64,000 bases of DNA from Pseudomonas sp. LS-2 (lineage in GTDB: Bacteria > Pseudomonadota > Gammaproteobacteria > Pseudomonadales > Pseudomonadaceae). Made by a program: the position numbers and the translations under genes. Below, piece by piece: positions 33,623 to 42,092 of this stretch. The notes below the pieces were generated by a model, which made no database searches, was not told where the DNA came from, and saw only the letters and a list, made by a program, of their open reading frames with translations. Numbering within the stretch: position 1 is the stretch's first letter; each line of letters opens with the position of its first letter. The stretch is from assembly GCF_003605735.1 (NCBI RefSeq), contig NZ_QXTJ01000039.1:853265-917264 (forward strand). The letters run 5' to 3'.

Positions 33623-35806
33623 TCATACCGGCTCCAGCTTCGCATACCCCAGCATTAACCATTTGCTCCCTTCGGCGAAGTTCACCTGAACCCGGGCTTG
33701 CGCGCCAGCGCCTTCGAAGTTGAGGATCACGCCCTCGCCGAACACTGCATGCTGAACGCGCTGGCCCAGCGAGAACTGACTCTGCGGGATGCCTTCGCCA
33801 TCGAACAGGCGGCTTGGCGCCATGGTCTTGGAACCGCCGAAAGGGCGTGTGACGCTGTTGGACAGGCGTACTTCCTGAATCAGATTCGGCGGAACCTCGC
33901 GCACGAAGCGCGAAACCTTGTTGTAGGTCTCGCTGCCGTACAGGCGTCGCGTTTCTGCATAGGTCAGGACCAGATGCTGCATTGCGCGGGTAATACCGAC
34001 GTACGCCAGACGGCGCTCTTCTTCAAGTCGGCCGGGCTCTTCCAGACTCATCTTGTGCGGGAACAGACCTTCTTCCATGCCCACCAGGAACACATACGGG
34101 AATTCCAGACCCTTGGCGCTGTGCAGCGTCATCAGCTGAATGCTGTCCTCGTGCTCGTCAGCCTGAGTATCGCCTGCTTCCAGGGATGCGTGACCGAGGA
34201 ATGCGGCCAGCGGCGTCAGGTCCGCTTCATCTTCGCTGGCTTCGAAAGCACGTGCGGCACTCACCAGCTCCTCAAGGTTTTCTACCCGGGCCTGGCCTTT
34301 CTCGCCTTTTTCTTCCTGGTGGTAGGTGATCAGCCCGGACTGCTCGATGACGGTCTGGGTCATCAGATGCAGGGGCATCTCCATGACCTTGGCCGAGAGG
34401 TTTTCGATCAGCTCTATAAAGGCACCCAGCGCCCCGGCAGCGCGACCGGTCAGGCCCTTGTTGGCGACCAGCAGGCGCATGGCCTCCCACATCGACACGT
34501 CGGCGTGACGCGCATGCTCGCGAATAGCCTCGACGGTTTTCTCGCCGATACCCCGCGGCGGCACGTTGATCACGCGTTCCAGCGCCGAGTCGTTGCCGCG
34601 CCCTTCCAGCAGCCGCAGATACGCCATGGCGTTCTTGATCTCGGCGCGCTCGAAGAATCGCTGACCGCCGTAGATGCGGTACGGAATGCGCTCGCGCAGC
34701 AAGGCTTCTTCGAGCACCCGCGACTGGGCGTTGGAGCGGTAGAGGATGGCGATATCGCTGCGCGACATGCCGGTCTTGATCGCGCTTTCAATGGTTTCCA
34801 CCACGTAGCGTGCTTCATCGTGTTCGTTGAACGCTGCGTACAGACTGATCAGCTCGCCATCACCGACGTCGGTCCAGAGTTCTTTGCCCAGACGGCCACT
34901 GTTGTTGACGATCAGACCGTTGGCGGCTTTCAGGATACTGGCCGTGGAGCGGTAGTTCTGCTCCAGGCGGATAACTTCGGTGTCCGGGAAGTCATCGGAA
35001 TACTGATGGATGTTCTCGATCTTCGCGCCGCGCCAGCCGTAAATCGACTGATCGTCGTCGCCGACCACCATTAGGCTGTCACCACCTCGAGCGAGCAACT
35101 GCAGCCATGCGTACTGCACAGCGTTGGTGTCCTGGAATTCGTCCACCAGAATGTGCCGGAAGCGGCGCTGATAGTGCTCGAGCAAGCCTTTGTTGTCGCG
35201 CCAGAGGTCCAGTGCCCGCAGCAGCAATTCCGAGAAGTCGATGACGCTCGCCCGTTGGCAGGCCGCTTCGTAGTTCTCGTAGATGGACTTCATGGTGCTC
35301 AGGAACAAATCGCCGGACGCCTGGATGTGCTTGGGACGCAGCCCTTCATCCTTCTGTCCGTTGATGAACCATTGCGCCTGACGCGCTGGCCAACGTTGCT
35401 CGTCCAGTCCCATTTCGCGGATCACTCGCTTGACCAGGCGTTGCTGGTCATCGCTGTCGAGAATCTGGAATGTCTGACTCAGCCCGGCTTCCTGCCAGTG
35501 CGCCCGCAGCAAGCGGTGCGCCAGGCCGTGGAACGTACCGACCCACATGCCCGCCGGGCTGATGCCCATCAACTGCTCGATGCGATGACGCATCTCTGCG
35601 GCGGCCTTATTGGTGAACGTCACCGACAGGATCGAGTGCGGCGAGGCATTCTCGACCTGCATAAGCCAGGCGATACGATGCACAAGCACACGGGTTTTGC
35701 CGGAACCAGCGCCGGCCAGGACCAACTGACGACCTACAGAGGCGGCTACGGCCTGACGTTGGGCATCGTTGAGGGAATTAAGCAGAAGGGAGAGATCATC
35801 GCGCAT
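33623..35806 (-). CDS. uvrD: DNA helicase II UvrD
   Basis: A 727-residue SF1A helicase acting in nucleotide-excision and mismatch repair. LNDAQRQAVAA is the Q-motif region, GAGSGKT the Walker A, and VDEFQDTNAVQYAWL motif II. GDDDQSIYGWRGA is motif III and LEQNYRST motif IV. The C-terminal region holds LMTLHSAKGLEFPYVFLVGMEEG and YVGITRA. The length matches E. coli UvrD (720). The C-terminal tail ends in the RNA-polymerase/UvrB-interaction type domain. It is divergent from the GGDEF/EAL gene. Confidence 0.97.
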   Translation of the reverse strand: MRDDLSLLLNSLNDAQRQAVAASVGRQLVLAGAGSGKTRVLVHRIAWLMQVENASPHSILSVTFTNKAAAEMRHRIEQLMGISPAGMWVGTFHGLAHRLLRAHWQEAGLSQTFQILDSDDQQRLVKRVIREMGLDEQRWPARQAQWFINGQKDEGLRPKHIQASGDLFLSTMKSIYENYEAACQRASVIDFSELLLRALDLWRDNKGLLEHYQRRFRHILVDEFQDTNAVQYAWLQLLARGGDSLMVVGDDDQSIYGWRGAKIENIHQYSDDFPDTEVIRLEQNYRSTASILKAANGLIVNNSGRLGKELWTDVGDGELISLYAAFNEHDEARYVVETIESAIKTGMSRSDIAILYRSNAQSRVLEEALLRERIPYRIYGGQRFFERAEIKNAMAYLRLLEGRGNDSALERVINVPPRGIGEKTVEAIREHARHADVSMWEAMRLLVANKGLTGRAAGALGAFIELIENLSAKVMEMPLHLMTQTVIEQSGLITYHQEEKGEKGQARVENLEELVSAARAFEASEDEADLTPLAAFLGHASLEAGDTQADEHEDSIQLMTLHSAKGLEFPYVFLVGMEEGLFPHKMSLEEPGRLEEERRLAYVGITRAMQHLVLTYAETRRLYGSETYNKVSRFVREVPPNLIQEVRLSNSVTRPFGGSKTMAPSRLFDGEGIPQSQFSLGQRVQHAVFGEGVILNFEGAGAQARVQVNFAEGSKWLMLGYAKLEPV

Positions 35807-35884
35807 CGGCGCATTCTAGGGTGCCGGGGTTGCGCGGGCAAACTCTAACGCCGGTCGGTCGTAAAGTTATGCCTTTCCGCTGTC

Positions 35885-35974
35885 CGTAGGAGCGCGTTTG
35901 CCCGCGATTGTTGCCTCTGGGCGAGATCACTGGTCGCTGACTCACCGCGATCATGGGCAAGCGCGCTCCTACAG
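35885..35974. repeat. REPIN, family B
   Basis: Inverted arms CGTAGGAGCGCGTTTGCCCG and GGGCAAGCGCGCTCCTACAG lie in the uvrD / GGDEF-EAL divergent gap. Being upstream of both genes rather than at a 3' end makes it less usual. Confidence 0.88.
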
Positions 35975-36086
35975 GTTCGGAGGCGGCCTGACCGTCCATG
36001 CAATTTATTTTTCTGACTGTTTGGTCTGTCCGGTGGCTTGTGTATGCTCCGCTGATGTTCAAGGCTCACTAATTATAAGAACCGCC

Positions 36087-38126
36087 ATGACCACCAGCTC
36101 TGAAGCCTCGGCCGACTCAGTGGCGGCACGCCGTGTCATCCGCAAGCAGTTCGCCACCCAGCTTGCCGTCGAGCGCACACGCCTTCTCTATCAGGGGTCG
36201 TTGCTGCCGACCCTGTTCATGTTCATCAATGGTTTGCTCTGTGCCTGGCTGCTCTGGAGCCCGGAACGCTATGTACTGGTCGGCGTCTGGGTGGGCTGGC
36301 TGTCGGTGCTCGTGTGCCTGCGTGTTCTCCAGGTGGCGGCGTTTCGTGCCGCGTCGCCTGAGCGACAGGCGCAACCGATCTGGAAACGCATGTTTCTTGC
36401 CGGCGCCTGCGTCAGCGGATTCACGCTGTCCAGCGCAGCCCTGGTGCTGGTGCCGGTCGAAAGCTTCGTTCAACAGGCTTGGGTGTTCGGGCTCATCGGC
36501 GCTGCATCCTTGTCGGCCAGCGTGGCCTATGCAGCGAGCATTCCCGCCTTTTTGACGTTCACCGTGCCTTGCCTGCTGCCGCCAATTCTTTACCTGTTCT
36601 GGGGCGGCAGTGTTCCATTGCGTGGCTGGGGCTGGCTCGGCCTGATCCTGTTGCTGGCGCTGATCGTGGTGGCCGCGCAGGTTAACCGGCTGATCCAGCG
36701 CGGCCTGACTCGCCGCTTCCAGAATCTGGCCCTGATTGAGCACTTGCAACAGGCGCAGGCCAAAAGCGAGGAACTGAATAAAGAGCTGGCCCGGCAGTAC
36801 GAGGAACGCACGCGTTTTTTGTCGCATTACGATGAACTGACCGGCCTGGCCAATCGGACATTGTTCAACGAACGCCTGCGAGAAGCCCACCAGCATGTGC
36901 GCCGGGGCGGGCGAAACCTGGCGCTGCTGCACATCAATCTGGATCGTTTCAAATTGCTTAACGACAGCCTCGGCCATGAAGTCGCCGACCAACTTTTACG
37001 CCAGGTCGGGCGTCGACTCAGTGCCGAGCTGACCGAAGCCGATACCGTCGCACGGCTGTCGGCTGACGAGTTCGCCGTGCTGTTCAACACCTATGGCAAC
37101 CTGACAACGATGGCCCGAGTGGCCACCCGATTGCTGGCCAAACTGCGTTCGCCGTTGTCCATCTCGGGCCATGAACTGGTGATAAGCGCTTGCGTCGGCA
37201 TCGCCCTCTTGCCGGATTCGGCGAGGGACATTGCCGCGCTGGTCACTCAGGCCAATATGGCAATGCAACACGCCAAGCACTTGGGGGGCAATAATTTCCA
37301 GTTCTACACAGAGAGCCTGCAGGCCCGGACCCTGGAGCGTCTGCAGCTGGAAATCCAGTTGCGCCGTGCGATAGAAGAGGGACAGCTGGAAGTGTTCTAT
37401 CAGCCAAAACTCGAACTGGCGAGCGGGCGTCTTAGCTCGGCAGAAGCATTGGTGCGCTGGCGCCATCCAACGCGCGGTATGGTTCCTCCCGGCGAGTTCA
37501 TCGGACTGGCGGAAGAAACGGGGCTGATTGCCGACATCGGCGAGTTCGTGCTGCGCCAGGCCTGCCGGCAATCCCGCGAATGGCAACGCCAAGGGCTGCG
37601 GCCGATCCGCGTCTCGGTGAATCTGTCGGTGCATCAGTTGCGCCAAGGCAAGTTGGTGAGCCTGGTTCGTCAGGTTCTCGACGAAGCTGGACTGATGCCC
37701 GAGTACCTTGAGCTTGAGCTGACCGAAAGCCAGTTACTGGACAGCGTCGAGCACATCATCAGCACCTTCAAGCAACTGCGTGAGCTGGGAGTGAAGCTCG
37801 CCATCGACGATTTCGGTACAGGCTATTCGTCGTTGAGTTACCTCAAGCGCTTTCCGGTCGATTACGTGAAGATCGATCAAGCCTTCATTCGCGGCCTGAA
37901 CGAAGGCACCGAAGACGCGGCGATCACGCGGGCGATCATCGCGATGGCTCACAGCCTGGAACTGAAAGTAGTTGCAGAGGGGGTCGAGAACGCCGAACAA
38001 CTGGCTTTCCTGAAGGCGCATTATTGTGACGAGGTGCAGGGCTACCTGATCAGCCGGCCTGTCGAGGCCAGTGCGATGGGAGACATCCTGCGCGTTGGTA
38101 AAGCCGTCGCCTGGAGTCATGCGTGA
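36087..38126 (+). CDS. Membrane GGDEF/EAL protein with degenerate GGDEF
   Basis: A 679-residue protein. About six membrane helices lie at residues 40-200, followed by a short coiled linker (205-240, AQAKSEELNKELARQYEERTRF). The GGDEF domain (245-405) has the signature changed to SADEF (325-329), predicting no cyclase activity. The EAL domain (about 420-670) keeps EAL at 453-455, ELTES, DDFGTGYSSLSYLK and VAEGVE, predicting an active c-di-GMP phosphodiesterase. The ATG at 36087 is chosen because upstream frame sequence overlaps the REPIN. Its position beside uvrD and the RpiR regulator agrees with the arrangement I recall from P. aeruginosa. Confidence 0.9.
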   Translation: MTTSSEASADSVAARRVIRKQFATQLAVERTRLLYQGSLLPTLFMFINGLLCAWLLWSPERYVLVGVWVGWLSVLVCLRVLQVAAFRAASPERQAQPIWKRMFLAGACVSGFTLSSAALVLVPVESFVQQAWVFGLIGAASLSASVAYAASIPAFLTFTVPCLLPPILYLFWGGSVPLRGWGWLGLILLLALIVVAAQVNRLIQRGLTRRFQNLALIEHLQQAQAKSEELNKELARQYEERTRFLSHYDELTGLANRTLFNERLREAHQHVRRGGRNLALLHINLDRFKLLNDSLGHEVADQLLRQVGRRLSAELTEADTVARLSADEFAVLFNTYGNLTTMARVATRLLAKLRSPLSISGHELVISACVGIALLPDSARDIAALVTQANMAMQHAKHLGGNNFQFYTESLQARTLERLQLEIQLRRAIEEGQLEVFYQPKLELASGRLSSAEALVRWRHPTRGMVPPGEFIGLAEETGLIADIGEFVLRQACRQSREWQRQGLRPIRVSVNLSVHQLRQGKLVSLVRQVLDEAGLMPEYLELELTESQLLDSVEHIISTFKQLRELGVKLAIDDFGTGYSSLSYLKRFPVDYVKIDQAFIRGLNEGTEDAAITRAIIAMAHSLELKVVAEGVENAEQLAFLKAHYCDEVQGYLISRPVEASAMGDILRVGKAVAWSHA

Positions 38127-38212
38127 AAAGTCCTACACTCGATGACAACCGCGCAGGTAAAGCGCCTCGATTGCCAAGAGCAAGATCGTTTCGCTGTGCG
38201 GTTTGCAGGTCA

Positions 38213-38227
38213 TGTAGTATAACTACA
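38213..38227. promoter_or_regulatory. Perfect palindrome before the RpiR-family gene, candidate HexR-type operator
   Basis: TGTAGTATAACTACA is a perfect 15-bp palindrome 43 bp upstream of the TTG start. It fits the HexR-like pattern TGTArT-www-AyTACA and is probably an autoregulatory site. Confidence 0.65.
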
Positions 38228-38270
38228 AGAAAGCTACAGCCCGGCCCATCCTTCAATTGAGTCCTGTCCA

Positions 38271-39137
38271 TTGAATCTGTTGCAGCACATCGCCCAGTCC
38301 CGCCATCTCTTGCGTAAGTCGGAGCTCAAGGTAGCAGACCATGTGCTGCTCGATCCGGCGGCCGTGATGCACAGTTCCATGGCCGATCTGGCCCACAGCG
38401 TCGGCATCAGCGAGCCCACCATCGTGCGTTTCTGCCGTGCCATCGGCTGTACGGGTTTTCAGGACCTGAAACTCAAACTCGCGCAGAGCCTGGCGGCTGG
38501 CGCGAGCTTTGGTCAGTTCGCAATACATGAAGATGACTCGGTCGCCGACTACAGCCTGAAAATTTTCGACACCACGCTGCACACGCTGATGGAAGTGCGG
38601 GAGAAGCTCGACCCCCACGCGCTGCAGGCGGCAGTCACGGTCATGGCCGCGGCACATCGCGTCGAGTTCTACGGTTTTGGTGCGTCGGGGGCGGTAGCGG
38701 CGGATGCGCAGCACAAGTTCTTTCGACTATTACTGACCGCAGCTTCGTACTCTGATCCACACATGCAGGCGATGTCAGCGGTGACGCTGAAGCCGACCGA
38801 TGTTGCAGTGTGCATCTCGCAGTCCGGGCGCTCCAAGGACTTGCTGATCACTGCCAACCTGGTGCGTGAGAGCGGCGCAAATCTGATCACTCTGTGCCCG
38901 AGTCAGACTCCGCTTGCGGAGTTGTCCACGGTCAATCTGGCGATCGACGTCCATGAGGACACCGAGATTTACACTCCGCTGACCTCACGCATCGCCCATC
39001 TGGTGGTCATCGACGTGCTGGCCATGGGCGTGGCGATGGCGCGTGGTCCAAGCCTGGTCAACCATCTCAAGAGCGTGAAACGCAGCTTGCGCAGCCTGCG
39101 TCTGTCGCCGAAGTCGATTAAGTCGACAGAGGACTGA
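38271..39137 (+). CDS. MurR/RpiR family regulator (HexR paralogue)
   Basis: A 288-residue regulator. The N-terminal HTH_6 domain (residues 1-77, including VGISEPTIVRFCRAIGCTGFQDLKLKL) is followed by a SIS sugar-phosphate isomerase domain (about 120-260, FYGFGASGAVAADAQHKF and ISQSGRSKDLL). HexR senses KDPG and controls Entner-Doudoroff genes. This copy is not next to zwf, so I treat it as a paralogue with an unproven ligand. The TTG at 38271 is used because any later start would cut the HTH; the RBS is weak. Its nearness to pycA/pycB suggests control at the pyruvate node, by inference. Confidence 0.85.
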   Translation: MNLLQHIAQSRHLLRKSELKVADHVLLDPAAVMHSSMADLAHSVGISEPTIVRFCRAIGCTGFQDLKLKLAQSLAAGASFGQFAIHEDDSVADYSLKIFDTTLHTLMEVREKLDPHALQAAVTVMAAAHRVEFYGFGASGAVAADAQHKFFRLLLTAASYSDPHMQAMSAVTLKPTDVAVCISQSGRSKDLLITANLVRESGANLITLCPSQTPLAELSTVNLAIDVHEDTEIYTPLTSRIAHLVVIDVLAMGVAMARGPSLVNHLKSVKRSLRSLRLSPKSIKSTED

Positions 39138-39146
39138 ACCGATCAT

Positions 39147-39233
39147 TGTAGGAGCGCGCTTGCCCGCCAATACGGCGGGCCAGTCATGCGTCTATTGCCG
39201 ACGTCATGCGTTCGCGGCAAGCACGCTCCTATA
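39147..39233. repeat. REPIN, family B
   Basis: Inverted arms TGTAGGAGCGCGCTTGCCCG and CGCGGCAAGCACGCTCCTAT, just after the RpiR gene. Confidence 0.85.
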
Positions 39234-39332
39234 GTGCATGTGACAACTTCACCAATTTGTAACCCCCGCGCCACCTGATCGTCACGCCTCAAGGCCACTC
39301 TGTACTCCCGCACACGCAATGGGAGACAGGAT

Positions 39333-39563
39333 ATGCCTCGGCACTACGATGACTCGCAGCAGCACAGCCCCTCCAGCGTCAAGACACGTCGTCAGCAGGA
39401 AGACCAGCGCCGCATGGCGTTCCGGCGTGCAATCGAAACCTACTCTGAAGAACGCCGCCTGAATCAGGAGCTGTCTGACTACCTCGATGCTGCCTCGGCC
39501 AACTTCTGGCAGAGCGCTAGCGTTTCGGAAGGTGCCCGTCAAAGCGCGCGACCAGCTCGCTGA
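39333..39563 (+). CDS. Small charged conserved-looking protein of 76 residues
   Basis: The RBS is strong (GGGAGACAGGAT directly before the ATG). The protein is rich in Arg, Glu and Gln (VKTRRQQEDQRRMAFRRAIETYSEERRLNQEL) and predicted helical, with no signal or membrane segment. It resembles small uncharacterised Pseudomonas proteins, but I cannot name the family firmly. The last 47 bp overlap the 3' end of the convergent LysR gene, which is unusual. If annotated elsewhere with an earlier end, a frameshift near 39530 should be considered. Confidence 0.6.
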   Translation: MPRHYDDSQQHSPSSVKTRRQQEDQRRMAFRRAIETYSEERRLNQELSDYLDAASANFWQSASVSEGARQSARPAR

Positions 39564-40467
39564 TCTGCGCCCGTTCGGTACGAATGAACGCAAGGAACGC
39601 GTGAGCCACCGGCGACAGACGCTTCTCTCTAGCCTGTACGACGCACCAACTCCGATACAGCGGCAGCTCGGCCACCGGTAGCTCCTTGAGCGTGCCGGTG
39701 GCCAGTTCCAGACTCAGTGCATGTCGCGTCAGCAGGGCAACGCCCAAGCCTGCCACCACGCACTCTCTTTGAGCCTCCGCTGAGGAGACCTCCAGCGTGT
39801 GCTCGAAGTGGATGCGCTTCTCTTTGAAATACTCCTCACAAGCCTTGCGCGTTCCAGACCCCGGTTCGCGAATGACCAGCGTCTGGTTTTCCAGGTCCTT
39901 GAGCGCGGGGTTAGGCAGCAGACACAGCGGATGATCCGGTCTCGCCACCGCCACGATGGGATTGTTCAGGAACGGTAGGAATTCCAGTCCCATGTCTTGC
40001 GGGACCATCGACATCACCACCAGATCGTCGCGGTTATCCGACAGTCGGCGAATGACCTGCGCTCGGTTGACTACAGTCAGATTGAGCATCACTTCGGGGT
40101 AGCGTCGCTTGAACGCGGCGAACAGATGCGGCACGAAGTATTTCGCGCTCGACTCGATGGCCAGTTTCAGCTGGCCCTGCAGCGAGCCCTGCATGTCGGA
40201 GAGCTGCATATCGAGGTTTTCCAGACGGCCGAAGATGTCGCGGCTGGCAAGCTGTAGCGCCTCGGCGGCTTCCGTGAGGTAAAGCTTCTTACCTACATAT
40301 TCGAAAAGTGGCTGCCCAATGAGTTCTTCCAACTGGCGAATTTGCAGGCTGACGGCCGGTTGGGTGAGCGACATTTCCTCGGCTGCACGGCTGTAGGAAC
40401 GCAGATCGCAGACCTCATTGAAAATCCGCAGTTGACGCAATGTCATACGCATCAATGACTTACGCAC
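39517..40467 (-). CDS. LysR family regulator divergent from pycA (PycR-like)
   Basis: A 316-residue LysR-type regulator. The HTH is at about residues 10-65 (LRQLRIFNEVCDLRSYSRAAEEMSLTQPAVSLQIRQLEELIG) and the effector-binding domain at 95-300. The binding domain resembles CbbR/CysB-type members. It is divergent from pycA with a 198-bp A+T-rich gap, matching the pycR-pycA arrangement I recall in P. aeruginosa. It most likely activates pyruvate carboxylase genes. The start could be Met1 or the later MRMT... methionine (residue 6 or 8), since homologues begin close to MTLRQLRIF. Confidence 0.9.
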   Translation of the reverse strand: MRKSLMRMTLRQLRIFNEVCDLRSYSRAAEEMSLTQPAVSLQIRQLEELIGQPLFEYVGKKLYLTEAAEALQLASRDIFGRLENLDMQLSDMQGSLQGQLKLAIESSAKYFVPHLFAAFKRRYPEVMLNLTVVNRAQVIRRLSDNRDDLVVMSMVPQDMGLEFLPFLNNPIVAVARPDHPLCLLPNPALKDLENQTLVIREPGSGTRKACEEYFKEKRIHFEHTLEVSSAEAQRECVVAGLGVALLTRHALSLELATGTLKELPVAELPLYRSWCVVQAREKRLSPVAHAFLAFIRTERAQISELVARFDGHLPKR

Positions 40468-40665
40468 TTATGGGTCGCTCCGAAAATGGCTGGAGTGCTG
40501 ACTATAAGGTTTTACTTATGTTTAACCCAATTTTTACTCATTTTTGTTAATTCCTGATTCGTCATAGGGTGACTCCATCGCCGCGCCGCACCATGCAGTA
40601 ACGGAGTGTCGCTACGTACAGACCGGGAATCCGGTCCGTCTGCTCATCGGTCGAGGGAAATGCCA

Positions 40666-42081
40666 GTGATAACAAAAATCCTGATCGCCAACCGTGGAGA
40701 AATCGCTGTCCGTATCGTGCGCGCCTGCGCCGAAATGGGCATCCGCTCGGTTGCGATCTATTCCGACGCGGATCGCCATGCGCTCCACGTGAAGCGTGCG
40801 GATGAAGCCTACGGCATTGGTTCCGAACCGCTTGAGGGGTACTTGAACCCGCGCAAACTGGTGAACCTGGCCGTGGAAACCGGTTGCGATGCGTTGCATC
40901 CCGGTTATGGCTTCCTCTCGGAAAACGCTGATCTGGCTGAGATTTGCGCCGAGCGTGGGATCAAATTCATCGGGCCGTCCGCTGAAGTGATTCGTCGCAT
41001 GGGCGACAAGACCGAAGCCCGACGCAGCATGATCAAGGCCGGTGTGCCGGTCACGCCTGGCACCGAAGGCAACGTTGCGGATATCGCCGAGGCGCTCACC
41101 GAAGGCGATCGCATCGGCTACCCGGTGATGCTCAAGGCCACTTCCGGCGGTGGCGGTCGTGGCATTCGTCGCTGCAACAGCCGTGAAGAACTGGAACAGG
41201 CCTTCCCCCGCGTCATATCCGAAGCCACCAAGGCGTTCGGCAAGGCCGAAGTCTTCCTCGAAAAATGCATCGTCAATCCCAAGCACATCGAGGCGCAGAT
41301 CCTCGGTGACAGCTTCGGCAACGTCGTGCATCTGTTCGAGCGTGACTGCTCGATTCAGCGCCGCAACCAAAAGCTCATCGAAATCGCCCCAAGTCCTCAG
41401 CTGACCCCGGAACAGCGCGCGTACATCGGCGATCTGTCGGTGCGTGCCGCGAAAGCCGTGGGCTACGAGAACGCTGGGACCGTGGAATTCCTGCTAGCCG
41501 AGGGTGAGGTGTATTTCATGGAGATGAACACCCGCGTTCAGGTCGAGCACACCATCACCGAAGAGATCACCGGCATCGATATCGTCCGCGAGCAGATCCG
41601 CATCGCGTCCGGCCTGCCGCTTTCGGTCAAGCAGGAAGACATCATTCACCGTGGTTTCGCGTTGCAGTTCCGGATCAACGCCGAAGACCCGAAAAACAAC
41701 TTCCTCCCCAGTTTCGGCAAGATCACCCGTTATTACGCGCCCGGCGGGCCGGGTGTGCGTACCGACACCGCGATCTACACCGGCTACACCATTCCGCCGT
41801 ACTACGACTCGATGTGCCTGAAGCTGATTGTCTGGGCATTGACCTGGGAAGAGGCGATGGATCGTGGCCTGCGCGCGCTGGATGACATGCGCCTGCAAGG
41901 TGTGAAGACCACCGCCGCTTACTACCAGGAAATCCTGCGCAACCCGGAATTCCGCAGCGGCCAGTTCAATACCAGCTTCGTAGAAAGCCATCCGGAACTG
42001 ACCAACTACTCGATCAAGCGCAAACCCGAAGAGCTGGCACTGGCCATCGCCGCCGCCATTGCCGCCCACGCAGGCCTGTGA
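40666..42081 (+). CDS. pycA: Pyruvate carboxylase subunit A (biotin carboxylase)
   Basis: A 471-residue ATP-grasp biotin carboxylase. It begins ITKILIANRGEIAVRIVRACAEMGI, with the glycine-rich ATP loop SGGGGRGIRR, the catalytic EMNTRVQVEHTITEEITG and the C-terminal YYDSMCLKLIVW block. It carboxylates the biotin carried by the partner subunit. I prefer the GTG at 40666, since GAGG lies nine bases upstream and the length then equals the 471 residues I recall for the P. aeruginosa protein. The ATG at 40660 is too close to that RBS. Adjacent pycB, not accB, shows it belongs to pyruvate carboxylase rather than acetyl-CoA carboxylase. Confidence 0.92.
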   Translation: MITKILIANRGEIAVRIVRACAEMGIRSVAIYSDADRHALHVKRADEAYGIGSEPLEGYLNPRKLVNLAVETGCDALHPGYGFLSENADLAEICAERGIKFIGPSAEVIRRMGDKTEARRSMIKAGVPVTPGTEGNVADIAEALTEGDRIGYPVMLKATSGGGGRGIRRCNSREELEQAFPRVISEATKAFGKAEVFLEKCIVNPKHIEAQILGDSFGNVVHLFERDCSIQRRNQKLIEIAPSPQLTPEQRAYIGDLSVRAAKAVGYENAGTVEFLLAEGEVYFMEMNTRVQVEHTITEEITGIDIVREQIRIASGLPLSVKQEDIIHRGFALQFRINAEDPKNNFLPSFGKITRYYAPGGPGVRTDTAIYTGYTIPPYYDSMCLKLIVWALTWEEAMDRGLRALDDMRLQGVKTTAAYYQEILRNPEFRSGQFNTSFVESHPELTNYSIKRKPEELALAIAAAIAAHAGL

Positions 42082-42092
42082 GGAACACAACA

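Noticed and set aside
33698..35074. A 458-codon plus-strand frame opposite uvrD
   Set aside because: Shadow of uvrD, whose helicase motifs are intact.
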